NCBI RefSeq assembly: GCF_003115855.1
Contig: NZ_KZ819072.1
Location: 62,001 to 126,000, forward strand
Length of the DNA stretch: 64,000 bases
Reading direction: 5' to 3'
DNA from: Brenneria corticis
GTDB taxonomy: Bacteria > Pseudomonadota > Gammaproteobacteria > Enterobacterales > Enterobacteriaceae
In this document: positions 24,577 through 33,998 of the stretch, one piece after another
How positions within the stretch are numbered: the first letter of the stretch is position 1
Layout: each line of letters starts with the position of its first letter
Program-made: the position numbers and the translations under genes
Notes under the pieces: generated by a model
What the model was told of the DNA's origin: nothing
Seen by the model: the letters and a program-made list of their open reading frames with translations, nothing else
Database searches by the model: none

Positions 24577-26007
24577 ATGAATAATAATACTCATTTAAAT
24601 ATGCCCTACGTTTGGATGATCTGTTTAGTGGCCGCCTGCGGCGGCCTGTTATTCGGATATGACTGGGTGGTTATCGGCGGCGCGAAGCCGTTCTATGAAG
24701 CCTACTTCCATATTACCGACCCGGCGTTATCCGGCTGGGCGATGAGTTCGGCGCTGGTGGGCTGCGTATTCGGGGCGCTGGTTTCCGGTATTATCTCCGA
24801 CCGCTTTGGCCGTCGCGTGCCGTTATTGCTGGCAGCAGCGATGTTCACCCTTTCCGCATGGGGAACGGCGGCGGCCGGTAGTTTCGATATGTTTATCGTC
24901 TACCGCATCGTCGGCGGTTTGGGCATCGGCCTGGCGTCCGCGCTGTCGCCGGTATATATCGCCGAGATCAGCCCGGCGGCAAAGCGCGGGCGTTTCGTCG
25001 CCGTGAACCAACTAACCATTGTGCTCGGCGTATTGGCCGCTCAGCTCATTAACCTGATGATTGCCGAACCGGTGGCCAGTCAGGCAACGCAGGCGGATAT
25101 CTTCAATAGCTGGAACGGCCAGACCGGCTGGCGTTATATGTTTGGCTCCGGCATCGTTCCCGCGGTGGTTTTCCTGGTATTGATGTTCGTGGTGCCCGAA
25201 TCGCCGCGCTGGCTGGTGAAAGCCGGCCGCTACGATCAGGCGAAGAAAGTGCTTAAACGTATTGGCAATGACGCCTATGCGACGGAAACGCTGGCGGAAA
25301 TTCGCCAGTCGCTGGGGACGGAAAATCAGAAGGTGCCGCTGTCCGCCTTACTGGAGCCGAAAGTCAGGCCGATTATCGTCATTGGCATCGTTCTGGCGGT
25401 CTTCCAGCAATGGTGCGGCATCAACGTCATCTTTAACTATGCGCAGGAGATCTTCGCCTCGGCGGGGTTTGATATTAACGACACGCTGAAATCGATTGTG
25501 GCGACCGGCTTAATCAATCTGATCTTTACGGTTCTGGCCCTGCCGCTGGTGGATCGCCTGGGGCGCCGTAAGCTGATGCTGATGGGTTCGCTGGGATTGA
25601 CCCTTATCTACGCCATGATCGCCGCCGCCTATGCGCTGGGGATTCTCGGCCTGCCGGTGCTGTTGCTGGTACTGGCGGCGATTGCCATCTACGCCTTGAC
25701 GCTGGCGCCGGTGACCTGGGTGCTGCTGTCGGAAATATTTCCCAACCGCGTACGCGGTATGGCGATGGCGGTGGGTACGTTCTCCCTGTGGATCGCCTGT
25801 TTCTTACTGACCTATACCTTCCCGCTGCTGAACGCCAGTCTCGGCGCCTCCGGCAGTTTCCTGCTGTACGGCGTTATTTGTCTGGCGGGCTTTATGTTTA
25901 TCAAAGCCAAGGTGCCGGAAACGAAAGGCATTACGCTGGAAGCGCTGGAGACGCTGTTGGCAGGAAATCGGGACGTTGACGCGCAGGCGAAAGCCGCGGT
26001 GAAGTAG
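24577..26007 (+). CDS. Sugar porter family MFS transporter
   Basis: 476 aa, 12 predicted membrane helices. Sugar/H+ symporter signatures: GYDWVVIGGAKPFYEAYF after TM1, DRFGRRVPLLLAA, PESPRWLVKAGRYDQAKKVL, QQWCGINVIFNYAQEIF, DRLGRRKLMLMGS and PETKGITLEALETLL. Related to XylE/GalP/AraE; substrate undetermined. I start at MNNNTHLNMPY (24577), with AAGGATAAAGAG upstream, which puts it after the DUF5107 stop. The longer frame overlaps that gene. Confidence 0.93.
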   Translation: MNNNTHLNMPYVWMICLVAACGGLLFGYDWVVIGGAKPFYEAYFHITDPALSGWAMSSALVGCVFGALVSGIISDRFGRRVPLLLAAAMFTLSAWGTAAAGSFDMFIVYRIVGGLGIGLASALSPVYIAEISPAAKRGRFVAVNQLTIVLGVLAAQLINLMIAEPVASQATQADIFNSWNGQTGWRYMFGSGIVPAVVFLVLMFVVPESPRWLVKAGRYDQAKKVLKRIGNDAYATETLAEIRQSLGTENQKVPLSALLEPKVRPIIVIGIVLAVFQQWCGINVIFNYAQEIFASAGFDINDTLKSIVATGLINLIFTVLALPLVDRLGRRKLMLMGSLGLTLIYAMIAAAYALGILGLPVLLLVLAAIAIYALTLAPVTWVLLSEIFPNRVRGMAMAVGTFSLWIACFLLTYTFPLLNASLGASGSFLLYGVICLAGFMFIKAKVPETKGITLEALETLLAGNRDVDAQAKAAVK

Positions 26008-26013
26008 CGTCGG

Positions 26014-26049
26014 CCGGCGACAGGATCGTTTACTTGATTTTGTCGCCGG
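26014..26049 (+). other. Stem-loop between transporter and mutarotase
   Basis: CCGGCGACA (26014-26022) and TGTCGCCGG (26041-26049) are perfect complements with an 18-base loop. Not followed by a T run. It may modulate expression of the mutarotase relative to the transporter. Confidence 0.5.
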
Positions 26050-26126
26050 TTGCGCCCGCGTCTTGTTAAATCAAAAAGTTATCATTGGAATTCGCCGTTA
26101 ACCCGCAATACGGAGCATAGGCTGGC

Positions 26127-27002
26127 ATGACCGATGTTATCGAACTCAGTAATTCGTTTCTCGCCCTGCGACTCCGCTTGCAGGGCGCCGCCGTTTTAGG
26201 GCTGGACGATTGTCGGCACGCCAGCCGGCCCTTGCTGCGTCCGGCGCCGTCGCCGGATGCTTCGGTCGGGGAGTGCAGCCTGTTTCCCATGCTGCCGTTG
26301 GCTAACCGGGTTGAGGGCAACGGTTTTATGCGAGAGGGACGTCGCTATCAACTGCCGTCCAGCCCTATGGATGAGCGCTTCTTCCTGCACGGCGACGGTT
26401 GGATTCGCGCCTGGACGCTGGTAGAGCGGCAGGCGTCGACGGTCTGTCTGGCGTTGGAATCGAACGTGCCGGGCCTGTACCACTATCATGCCTATCTCCA
26501 CTATGGTCTGATGGAAAACGTCTTTTACGCCACGCTGCAACTGACGCATTTGGCTGAAACCCCGTTTCCTTACGGCCTGGGTTTCCATCCATTCTTTATA
26601 AAAACGCAGGCAACCGAACTACAGTTCGAGTGTGGGGGCTACTGGCCCGAACGGGAATGTCATCTGCCGGGGAAATGGCGCTCCGAGCTGCCGAACGCGC
26701 TGGACTTCCAGCTGCCGCACAATCCCGGCGATATCTGGATCAATAACGCTTTCTCCGACTGGCCGGGTTCCGCCCGCCTGTACGATGATATAGAGGGCCA
26801 CGGCCTGACGTTATACAGCGATGCCGAATACCTGATGGTTTATCAGCCGGAAGGTAAACAGGCCGTGCCGTTTATTTGTCTGGAGCCGCAAACCCATCCG
26901 GTCAACGCCCATAATCATCCCCAACTGCCGGGGCTGAAACTGCTGCGCCGCGGCGAGACCTGCACGATGAATATGCGTATTGTTAGTGAGGCGGCGGGTT
27001 AA
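26127..27002 (+). CDS. Aldose 1-epimerase (mutarotase) family protein
   Basis: 291 aa with the galactose mutarotase fold: LFPMLPLANRVEGNGFMREG, FFLHGDGWIRAWTLVERQA (catalytic His region), PYGLGFHPFFIKTQAT, and the Glu region PFICLEPQTHPVNAHNH. Interconverts alpha and beta anomers of an aldose. Last gene of the sugar locus, which supports metabolism of an imported aldose or aldoside. The start is the first Met of the frame, with GCATAGGCTGGC upstream, a weak site. Confidence 0.88.
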   Translation: MTDVIELSNSFLALRLRLQGAAVLGLDDCRHASRPLLRPAPSPDASVGECSLFPMLPLANRVEGNGFMREGRRYQLPSSPMDERFFLHGDGWIRAWTLVERQASTVCLALESNVPGLYHYHAYLHYGLMENVFYATLQLTHLAETPFPYGLGFHPFFIKTQATELQFECGGYWPERECHLPGKWRSELPNALDFQLPHNPGDIWINNAFSDWPGSARLYDDIEGHGLTLYSDAEYLMVYQPEGKQAVPFICLEPQTHPVNAHNHPQLPGLKLLRRGETCTMNMRIVSEAAG

Positions 27003-27233
27003 AATGGCCGGCTTTTCCCTTCCCGGAAAATTTATTGTATGTGATTGAATTTATTTATCTGCGTCAAGTAATAGCCGTCTGATATGAAACAATAAGCCAG
27101 GTGATTAATCGGATGGCTCCCAGAGTGATGAGATATGACTCACATTTCTGAAGAGGGAATTATTAATTCCCCTTTTATCTATTTTCTGTTTCGCTATTAA
27201 TACCAAAGGGACTTACGAAGGGGAAAGAACGAC

Positions 27234-28091
27234 ATGAACAAAACAGAGTTCTCTCAACGTATTGCTCAATTAGATAATCTGACAGCGACGGATAGACGCA
27301 TTATCGCTTATTTTGACAAACATTTTATGTCAATACCTTACAGTAAGGTCATTGACGTTTGCAAAGAAATAAAAATTGCAAAATCAACGCTGGGGCGTTT
27401 TATGGTAAAAATTGGGTTTAATGGTTTTCAAGATTTTAAACGGTCCACCATGAAGCCCGAATTTCGCAGAAACATTTCTCCAATAGAACGGTTCAATAGA
27501 GAGAATCATATTAATAGCGGGGCGGCGTATATTGAAGGATATTTCGAAAAAACAACGGAAAATATCAATAATACGCTAGCAAAAATCAATAAGAAGGATT
27601 TGGAAAAAACCATTGCGCTGATCTGCGATCCGGAGAAAAGATTGTATGTTATAGGAAGCGCTACCGCACATGCGCTGGCTGAGTACTTTTATCTGCTTGG
27701 CCGATATATCAAGAAAGATATCGTGTTGCTGGATGCCAATATTGCTAATTTGCCTCATAAGCTGGTTGATTCACGAAAGGGCGATGTGCTGCTGGCAATA
27801 TCATATTATCGATTCTCCAGCGTAACCACCCGACTGGTAAGATGGTTTCATCAGAACCGAGGGGATACGGTGGTCATCACCAACCGGGAAGTTAATCCGT
27901 TCAGCCCTTTTGCCAGCGCGCTGCTGCTTATGGACAGCCAGAATAGCGGGCTTTTTAATAGCCGCAGTCCCGGATTCGTGCTGATTGAGGCGCTGGTTAA
28001 CTATATGGGAGAAGTGACCGGCAATGAGTTGGGTGATAATTTCCATGTTATGGAGTCATTATTTGAGGAATTTAATGTTTTCAATAAATAG
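27234..28091 (+). CDS. RpiR/MurR-family regulator
   Basis: 285 aa. N-terminal HTH_6 domain (LDNLTATDRRIIAYFDKHFM, SKVIDVCKEIKIAKSTLGRF, KIGFNGFQDFKR) and C-terminal SIS domain (LYVIGSATAHALAEYFYLLG, KGDVLLAISYYRFSSVTTRL). SIS domains bind phosphosugars, though not every member does. It stands upstream of a hydrolase-transporter-hydrolase cluster on the same strand and likely controls it. Confidence 0.9.
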   Translation: MNKTEFSQRIAQLDNLTATDRRIIAYFDKHFMSIPYSKVIDVCKEIKIAKSTLGRFMVKIGFNGFQDFKRSTMKPEFRRNISPIERFNRENHINSGAAYIEGYFEKTTENINNTLAKINKKDLEKTIALICDPEKRLYVIGSATAHALAEYFYLLGRYIKKDIVLLDANIANLPHKLVDSRKGDVLLAISYYRFSSVTTRLVRWFHQNRGDTVVITNREVNPFSPFASALLLMDSQNSGLFNSRSPGFVLIEALVNYMGEVTGNELGDNFHVMESLFEEFNVFNK

Positions 28092-28242
28092 CTAATATCG
28101 GAAGTCTTTTTTAACGTTCATGTTTAATTCTGCTTCTCCGTATACCCAATAGATTTCAGGAGGCGGGCAGGGCGGCGCACGTCCGAAATTCAAAAACGGC
28201 GATAAATGCCTGCTATTTTTTTAATCAAAAGAGGTCTGAGCG

Positions 28243-29070
28243 ATGAGTCATAAAGATAAAAAAGACGTGCCTGTTTGTCCTGAACAACAAATAATGGCAA
28301 CCTCCCAGGGGCAATTGTCATTTCGTTCTTCCGGGAATGGCGACGTCATTATTTTTTTACACGGACTATTAGGCAGTTCTAAAGTCTGGCCGTTCCAGTT
28401 TGCCGCGTTGTCTTCCGCTTATAACGTGATCGCATGGGATGCGCCGGGTTACGGCGAGTCCACCCTGGTGGCGGCGGATATCGAGGCTTACGAACAAACA
28501 TTGCATGAACTTATTCAGCGGATTGGCGATAAAAAAATCTCCATCGTGGGGCATTCCATGGGCGGGACGGTCGCCAGCCGCTATGTCGCCAGACATCCTG
28601 ATAAAATAAAGTGCCTGGTGTTATCCTGCACCCACCCGGGCTATGGGGATCCGGAAACCGCGCCCGCCTCGGAAAAACTGGAAAAACGTCTTCAGGAGCT
28701 GGCCAATATTGGCCGTGAGGCTTATGGCCGGAATCGGGCGCGCGATCTATTACCTTTCCCCGATATCCCCGAGTCGATTTTGTCTTATGCGGCAACCATT
28801 GCTTCTGAAACGAATCCGGAAGGACTCAGACGCGCCTCGCGAATGCTGCAGCTTGCCGATAATCGCCCGCTGCTGCCAAAGATAGCCGTCCCGACGCTGG
28901 TATTAACCGGTGAAAAAGACCATGTCGTTCAGCCGAAGTTAAAAGCGGACCTGCTTTCTCTGGTTCCTTTTACCCGACATATTGAAATGCCCGGTCTGGC
29001 GCATGCGCCTTATTTGCAGGCGCCCGAGTATTACAACGCGCTGATTCATGAGTTTGTATCCAATGCTTGA
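28243..29070 (+). CDS. Alpha/beta hydrolase
   Basis: 275 aa, cytoplasmic. Oxyanion region IIFLHGLLGSSKVWPFQF, nucleophile elbow VGHSMGGTVASRY (Ser), acid in LTGEKDHVVQPKLK and His in PGLAHAPYLQAPEYY complete the triad. Resembles esterases and meta-cleavage-product hydrolases; substrate unknown. AGAGG precedes the start. It lies between the RpiR regulator and a DcuC-type carrier (27-base gap), suggesting hydrolysis of an imported ester or lactone. Confidence 0.9.
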   Translation: MSHKDKKDVPVCPEQQIMATSQGQLSFRSSGNGDVIIFLHGLLGSSKVWPFQFAALSSAYNVIAWDAPGYGESTLVAADIEAYEQTLHELIQRIGDKKISIVGHSMGGTVASRYVARHPDKIKCLVLSCTHPGYGDPETAPASEKLEKRLQELANIGREAYGRNRARDLLPFPDIPESILSYAATIASETNPEGLRRASRMLQLADNRPLLPKIAVPTLVLTGEKDHVVQPKLKADLLSLVPFTRHIEMPGLAHAPYLQAPEYYNALIHEFVSNA

Positions 29071-29097
29071 ATTATTCGGGGTATAAAGGGGGATATC

Positions 29098-30468
29098 ATG
29101 GCTGGATTTATCATCGGGATGATAGTGACGCTATTTGCGGCTTTTTTCATTATAAAAAACTATCAGCCGCAAACCGTTCTGCTTTTGGCGGGATTAAGTC
29201 TGTTGTTAATTACGGTAATTGTTTTTCCTGAACAATCGATATTGTACGGCAAGGCGAAATCCATTGGCTGGGTTGGCGGCGATATATTTGCGTTTGTCAA
29301 AGAGTCTTTAACAACGCAGGTGGCGGGAATTGGTTTGATTATTATGGCGGCGGGCGGGTTTGCCGACTATATGGATCATATCAAAGCCTCTAATTCAATG
29401 GTCGATATGTGTATCAAACCCTTGCAGATGATAAAGGCTCCCTACGTCATCCTCGCAATCGGGTACATCTTATCCCAATTACTTCATGTCGCGATATCCA
29501 GTGCGGCGGGGCTTGCCATGCTGCTGCTGGTCACTTTTTTCCCGGTGCTGGTGCGATTAGGGGTCAGTAAGGCGGCCGCGGCGTCAATGATTGGCATGTC
29601 CGCGTTTATGGATCTCGGCCCGGCGGTGGGGACGGCCAATCTGGCGGCAAAGCACGCCGGTATGGAAACCGCGGTGTATTTTGCCCATTATCAGCTGCCG
29701 GTGGCTATCGGCGTTATGCTGACCGTCGCGATACTGACGTTTTTCACCGCGCGTTATTTTGATGCGAAAGACGGGCACGTGGTGGTTCAGGAATATCACG
29801 AGGAGACAAAAAATGAAGACGCGGCCAGGGTTCCGGCGTTTTACGCTTTTCTGCCGGTATTTCCGGTTGTGCTGGTTATTGTCTTCAGCCCGCTGGTGGT
29901 CAGTACCATAAAGGTTGACGTCGTCACCGCGATGATAATCGGCACCCTGCTGGCGTTTTGTTGCGAACTCTTATTGAAGCGGGATTTCAAAGCGGCGTGT
30001 AAAGGCATTCAGGTCTTTTTCAAAGGCATGGGGTCGATGTTTGCCAGCATCGTATCCCTGCTGGTGTGTGCCGATGTTTTTGCACAGGGTTTACAAATTA
30101 TCGGCGCGGTGGATTTTATTATCCATACGGTGCAGACCGCGGGATTCGGTTTTGGCAGTATGACCGTGGTCATGGCGATTTTGGTCGGCGTCACGGCCGC
30201 CCTGACGGGATCTGGCGTCGCTGCATTTTTCTCCTTTTCAGGTCTTGCGCCCGGCATCGCCGCCAAATTCGGTGAAAACGCGGTAAATATGATTCTGCCG
30301 ATGCAACTGATGGCCGGAATGGGGCGGTCCATCTCGCCCGTTGCCGGGGTGATTATTGCCGTCAGTAAAGCCGGGGAATGTTCTCCGTTTATGATTGTCC
30401 GCAGAACGCTTATTCCCGCGCTTGGCGGCATGGTAATGATGTTAACGCTTAATGGTCTTCTTACATGA
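29098..30468 (+). CDS. DcuC-family C4-dicarboxylate carrier
   Basis: 456 aa, about 12 hydrophobic helices. Diagnostic DcuC-type stretches are the N-terminal VTLFAAFFIIKNYQPQTVLL, SAAGLAMLLLVTFFPVLVRL, FMDLGPAVGTANLAAKHAGM and ILPMQLMAGMGRSISPVAGV. The family moves C4-dicarboxylates under anaerobic conditions, but many paralogues carry other organic acids. AGGGGG precedes the start. It overlaps the next gene by 4 bases (ATGA). Confidence 0.9.
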   Translation: MAGFIIGMIVTLFAAFFIIKNYQPQTVLLLAGLSLLLITVIVFPEQSILYGKAKSIGWVGGDIFAFVKESLTTQVAGIGLIIMAAGGFADYMDHIKASNSMVDMCIKPLQMIKAPYVILAIGYILSQLLHVAISSAAGLAMLLLVTFFPVLVRLGVSKAAAASMIGMSAFMDLGPAVGTANLAAKHAGMETAVYFAHYQLPVAIGVMLTVAILTFFTARYFDAKDGHVVVQEYHEETKNEDAARVPAFYAFLPVFPVVLVIVFSPLVVSTIKVDVVTAMIIGTLLAFCCELLLKRDFKAACKGIQVFFKGMGSMFASIVSLLVCADVFAQGLQIIGAVDFIIHTVQTAGFGFGSMTVVMAILVGVTAALTGSGVAAFFSFSGLAPGIAAKFGENAVNMILPMQLMAGMGRSISPVAGVIIAVSKAGECSPFMIVRRTLIPALGGMVMMLTLNGLLT

Positions 30469-31370
30469 AAATTAGATCCGGCTGGATTATCTTGCTGACC
30501 CTGACGATGCATGCCGCTTACGGCGTGGAACTACCGGTGGAAAGCGGCAGTTTCAGCGTTGAAAACCCACAGAATGGAAAAAAAATGGAGGTGTTTAGCT
30601 ATCAGCCTGAAGGCGCAGATAAAAATACGCCGGTGGTATTTGTCCTCACCGGCTTAAATCGTAATGCCGCCGAATATCGCGATTCTTGGATTGAGAACGC
30701 CAGAAAAAATAAGTTGATTATTATCGCGCCACTGTTCTCAGCCGCCGATTATCCCGGGGTTGACGGCTACAATATGGGGAATATGCAAAATAAACAGACG
30801 AATACCCTCAATCCCAGGGAAACGTGGGCGTTCAGCGTTATTGACCGGCTGTTTGCCGATATGCAAAAACAGGGAATTACCCAACAGAAAACCTATTACC
30901 TGTTCGGTAACAGCGCGGGCTGCCAGTTTGTCCATCGGATGCTGACGTTTGTGCCGGAGGCGAAAGTAAAAGCCGCAATTTGCGCCGCCGCGGGCTGGTG
31001 GACCCTGCCTGACGTTGAAAATCCCTGGCCCTACGGTTTAGATCACGCGCCGGTTAAGGTGACGCAGAAACAGCTGGCGGACTATTTTGCCAAACCGGTA
31101 TTGATCACGGTAGGCGCGAAGGATAACGACCCGTATCATCCATTGCTGCGGCGCTCTTATCAGGCGATGGCGCAGGGCGATAACCGGCTTGAGCGGGCGC
31201 AAACCTATTATCTCACGGCCCGGCAGAAGGCTACACGCTATAAAGTCGATTTTAACTGGCAATTTACTGTGCTGCCGGATGTCGGCCACAGCGGAAGCGA
31301 GATGTCGGCCTACGGCGCTGAACAGTTTGCCTGGTTTGAACGGCATGGCGAGTTCAAGGTGCGGCCATAG
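30465..31370 (+). CDS. Secreted alpha/beta hydrolase
   Basis: 301 aa with a signal peptide (MKIRSGWIILLTLTMHAAYG). The mature part is an alpha/beta hydrolase: TPVVFVLTGLNRNAAEYRDS, YYLFGNSAGCQFVHRMLTF (nucleophile Ser in GNSAG), ITVGAKDNDPYHPLL, FTVLPDVGHSGSEMSAYG (His). Similar in outline to PHB-depolymerase/feruloyl-esterase-like proteins. Its start codon overlaps the stop of the carrier gene, so translation is coupled. A periplasmic hydrolase, a carrier and a cytoplasmic hydrolase form a plausible uptake and breakdown chain for an ester. Confidence 0.87.
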   Translation: MKIRSGWIILLTLTMHAAYGVELPVESGSFSVENPQNGKKMEVFSYQPEGADKNTPVVFVLTGLNRNAAEYRDSWIENARKNKLIIIAPLFSAADYPGVDGYNMGNMQNKQTNTLNPRETWAFSVIDRLFADMQKQGITQQKTYYLFGNSAGCQFVHRMLTFVPEAKVKAAICAAAGWWTLPDVENPWPYGLDHAPVKVTQKQLADYFAKPVLITVGAKDNDPYHPLLRRSYQAMAQGDNRLERAQTYYLTARQKATRYKVDFNWQFTVLPDVGHSGSEMSAYGAEQFAWFERHGEFKVRP

Positions 31371-31394
31371 CGGAATTATTAGAAACTATCTGTG

Positions 31395-31428
31395 CGCCGC
31401 CCCGCCGATGGCAGGGCGGCGTATTTTT
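31395..31428 (+). terminator. Rho-independent terminator
   Basis: CGCCGCCC / GGGCGGCG stem followed by TATTTTT ends the hydrolase-carrier cluster. Confidence 0.7.
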
Positions 31429-31473
31429 CTGCCGCGCCGAATAGGGATATCGGCAAAGCCGGGTCGGGAGACA

Positions 31474-32457
31474 TTAAAAAACGGTGATTGTGGTATCCGC
31501 GATCGCTTCCGCAAAGGTTTTGCCGAATAGGCCCGCGGGAGTCTGAAAACCGGGTCGAACATCTCCGTTCTGAACCCGTCGCGCCGCTTCAGCCGCCGCC
31601 ATTGCCGTGAAAGTATAGCCATTCACGGTATCAAGGATTGCCTGAGACTGCGCGCCATCTTCGGCGGTGACCGTGACGGAAGCCTGATAACGATGTCGCT
31701 TTCTCTCTGCCTCGTCCGGCCCTTCGGGCATCGTGGATATCTCTCCGGCAGGAAAGGTATTACCGGAAATATGCACGAAGGTTTCAATATCCGGGGCTGC
31801 CGTCTGGCGCCAGAGGGTGATGAGGTCCGGCAGCGTGACAGGAAAACAGGACACCGCGCCCTGGCCAAAATTAAAGCTGCGGCACTCGTCAGGTTTGCGG
31901 GCGACAAGATGACCGCCGTAACGCTTTAGCGTTTCCTGGCTGATGCTTCCCGCCGCGCTTAATGCGGAGCCGCGTGACATCATCCCCGACACATGCAGGG
32001 CGATAAGAATTTGTGCGGGCACGGCGATCCTTTCGACGGCATACGCCGTGAGGCAGCCCAGCATGGCGACGCTGCCGCCGCAGCCGGGCAGCAACATTAC
32101 GCCGGTTTCACTGGCTTTCTGCGCCACCTGCTCTGCAAGCAGGTAGCTATCGGGCTCGGCCGCGGTGTCCAGGTAGTGAACGCCGTTACGCAGCGCGGCC
32201 GTCATCAACGGGCGCGCGGTAGCAAGAAAGGGGCCTGCGCAGTTCAACAGGACGGAAACGTCCGTCAGGGCGCGGTCGATGGCGTCGCTGTTATCCAGGT
32301 CAAATATCCTGAACGGCATGGCATATTGCGCCGCGAGGGGCGCCACCTTCGCTTCATTGCGCCCGGCGATGATCGCATTCAGCCCCATGGGCGCCAGGCA
32401 GGACGTTATCAGCCGCCCGGTGTAACCGCTGGCGCCATAAATCATTAATTTTTTCAT
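31474..32457 (-). CDS. Saccharopine dehydrogenase-like NAD(P)-binding protein
   Basis: 327 aa. N-terminal Rossmann motif MKKLMIYGASGYTGRLITSC, then SVLLNCAGPFLATARPLMTA and GVHYLDTAAEPDSYLLAEQV. This is the pattern of saccharopine reductase-like / trans-acting enoyl reductase proteins. The C-terminal half (GCGGSVAMLGCLTAYAVERI, GYTFTAMAAAEAARRV) is family-typical. Substrate unknown. Its ATG overlaps the stop of the upstream VOC gene by 4 bases, so the two are translationally coupled. Confidence 0.87.
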   Translation of the reverse strand: MKKLMIYGASGYTGRLITSCLAPMGLNAIIAGRNEAKVAPLAAQYAMPFRIFDLDNSDAIDRALTDVSVLLNCAGPFLATARPLMTAALRNGVHYLDTAAEPDSYLLAEQVAQKASETGVMLLPGCGGSVAMLGCLTAYAVERIAVPAQILIALHVSGMMSRGSALSAAGSISQETLKRYGGHLVARKPDECRSFNFGQGAVSCFPVTLPDLITLWRQTAAPDIETFVHISGNTFPAGEISTMPEGPDEAERKRHRYQASVTVTAEDGAQSQAILDTVNGYTFTAMAAAEAARRVQNGDVRPGFQTPAGLFGKTFAEAIADTTITVF

Positions 32458-32852
32458 CGGTGCTGCCAGCGCTTATAGACAAATTCAAGGCTGTATCCGT
32501 CCGGGTCGGTAACCTGTGCGGCGTAATACTCAGGGTCATAATGAAGCTGTGGACCGGGAACATGAATGGACGTGGCGCCGGCGGCGAGCGCGGCGTGATA
32601 AGCCTGGTTTACCTTCTGCCGAGCGTCCGCCGCGAACCCGATATGTACGGCACCGGGAGCAGGCAGCCCTTTTCTCAGCCAGAAAAACATCCTCCCATCG
32701 GCGCCGAAGCCCTCCAGATCCGGATGTCCGGCGGGGCCATTGCCGCCGTCGTATTTAAGACGGTCGGTAATCCCAAGCGGAGTCAGCGCCTGAGAATAGA
32801 ATGCAATGGCGCGATCGATATCGCTCACCGTCAGAAAGATATGGTCAAGCAT
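32454..32852 (-). CDS. VOC-superfamily (glyoxalase-like) protein
   Basis: 132 aa. MLDHIFLTVSDIDRAIAFYS at the start and VTDPDGYSLEFVYKRWQHR at the end are the paired beta-alpha-beta-beta-beta modules of the vicinal oxygen chelate fold. His4 and the Glu in YSLEFV are the usual metal ligands. Could be a dioxygenase, lyase or resistance protein; not assignable. AGAGGAACC lies before the ATG. First gene of a two-gene operon with the saccharopine-dehydrogenase-like gene. Confidence 0.9.
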   Translation of the reverse strand: MLDHIFLTVSDIDRAIAFYSQALTPLGITDRLKYDGGNGPAGHPDLEGFGADGRMFFWLRKGLPAPGAVHIGFAADARQKVNQAYHAALAAGATSIHVPGPQLHYDPEYYAAQVTDPDGYSLEFVYKRWQHR

Positions 32853-33044
32853 GGTGGTTCCTCTTTTCAGATCCTGTAACCGCCTGCGGTAATCGGAACG
32901 CTACGCATACGGAGTTCCAGGATTGGCTGGGCAGACCTAAAGGATAGGCACTGCCGTTTGCCGCGTCTCATGCGATCCTCTTCGAAAGTTGCCTGATTCT
33001 GCTTTTCTCTTGTTAGCCTCTGCCGGCCATGCTAATAATCGGCC

Positions 33045-33965
33045 ATGGAAAATCAGCTGCAAGAATTGCGCGTTCTGGCTTCCGGAGCCGGGAATCAGCG
33101 TACTGAAACGGGTATCCCGCGCGTGGCGATGGTTCAGGGAGAAATTCCTGAACATCGGCTGTCCGCCGTTTATGAACCGATGATTAACCTGATCCTGACC
33201 GGATCGAAAAGCATGACGGTGGGAGACAGAACATACCGCTACAACCCGGCGACCTATTTCGTCATGTCGGTGGATTTACCGGCGGTCGGTAAAATTTACG
33301 CCGATGCGCAGACCGGCGCCCCCTATCTTGCCGTCAGCCTGACGCCGGCGCCGGAAATTATCGCCGACCTGCTGTCCGGCTTGCCTGAAACCGGTTCCCC
33401 GTCACTTTACAACGTCGGGTTTTCCGTGGCCCCGGTAACGCCGGAATTGCTTGATGCCTGGCTGCGCATGTTGCGTTTGATGAATAAGCCGGATGAAATC
33501 GCCGCGCTGGCTCCCGCCTATGAACGGGAAATCCTGTTCCGCGTCCTTCAGGGGCCGCTCGGCTGGATGCTGCGGGATATCGCCACGCCGGACACCCATT
33601 TGTCGCGCATTTACGCCGTGGTCAACTGGATAAAACAGAACTATATGCAGACGGTGAGGATTGAGGAACTGGCAGAGATGGCCGCGCTGAGCGTCTCGGC
33701 GTTTCATCGCCACTTTCGCGCCATTACCGCGCTCAGCCCGCTGCAGTATCAGAAACGCATCCGCTTGATGCAGGCGCGGACGAAACTGGCGGCCGGGAGC
33801 GGAAATATCACCACCATCGCCCTGTCCGTCGGCTATCAAAGCCATACCCAGTTCAGCCGGGAATATGCGCGACTGTTTGGCCTGCCTCCGTCAGTGGATC
33901 TCCGTCGTATTAAACGCAGCAGAGGAAACAATCAGCTTGCCCCGCCTCACAAAGACCCTGAATAA
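33045..33965 (+). CDS. AraC-family regulator
   Basis: 306 aa. The N-terminal AraC_N-type domain has EHRLSAVYEPMINLILTGSK and ATYFVMSVDLPAVG. The C-terminal double HTH has NWIKQNYMQTVRIEELAEMA, SVSAFHRHFRAITALSPLQY, LSVGYQSHTQFSREYARLFG. It is divergent from the VOC/saccharopine operon and may control it; a fragmentary SDR gene follows on the same strand. The ribosome binding site is weak. Confidence 0.9.
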   Translation: MENQLQELRVLASGAGNQRTETGIPRVAMVQGEIPEHRLSAVYEPMINLILTGSKSMTVGDRTYRYNPATYFVMSVDLPAVGKIYADAQTGAPYLAVSLTPAPEIIADLLSGLPETGSPSLYNVGFSVAPVTPELLDAWLRMLRLMNKPDEIAALAPAYEREILFRVLQGPLGWMLRDIATPDTHLSRIYAVVNWIKQNYMQTVRIEELAEMAALSVSAFHRHFRAITALSPLQYQKRIRLMQARTKLAAGSGNITTIALSVGYQSHTQFSREYARLFGLPPSVDLRRIKRSRGNNQLAPPHKDPE

Positions 33966-33998
33966 GACGCGCCGGTAGACGCGAATTCGGCATCCAAC

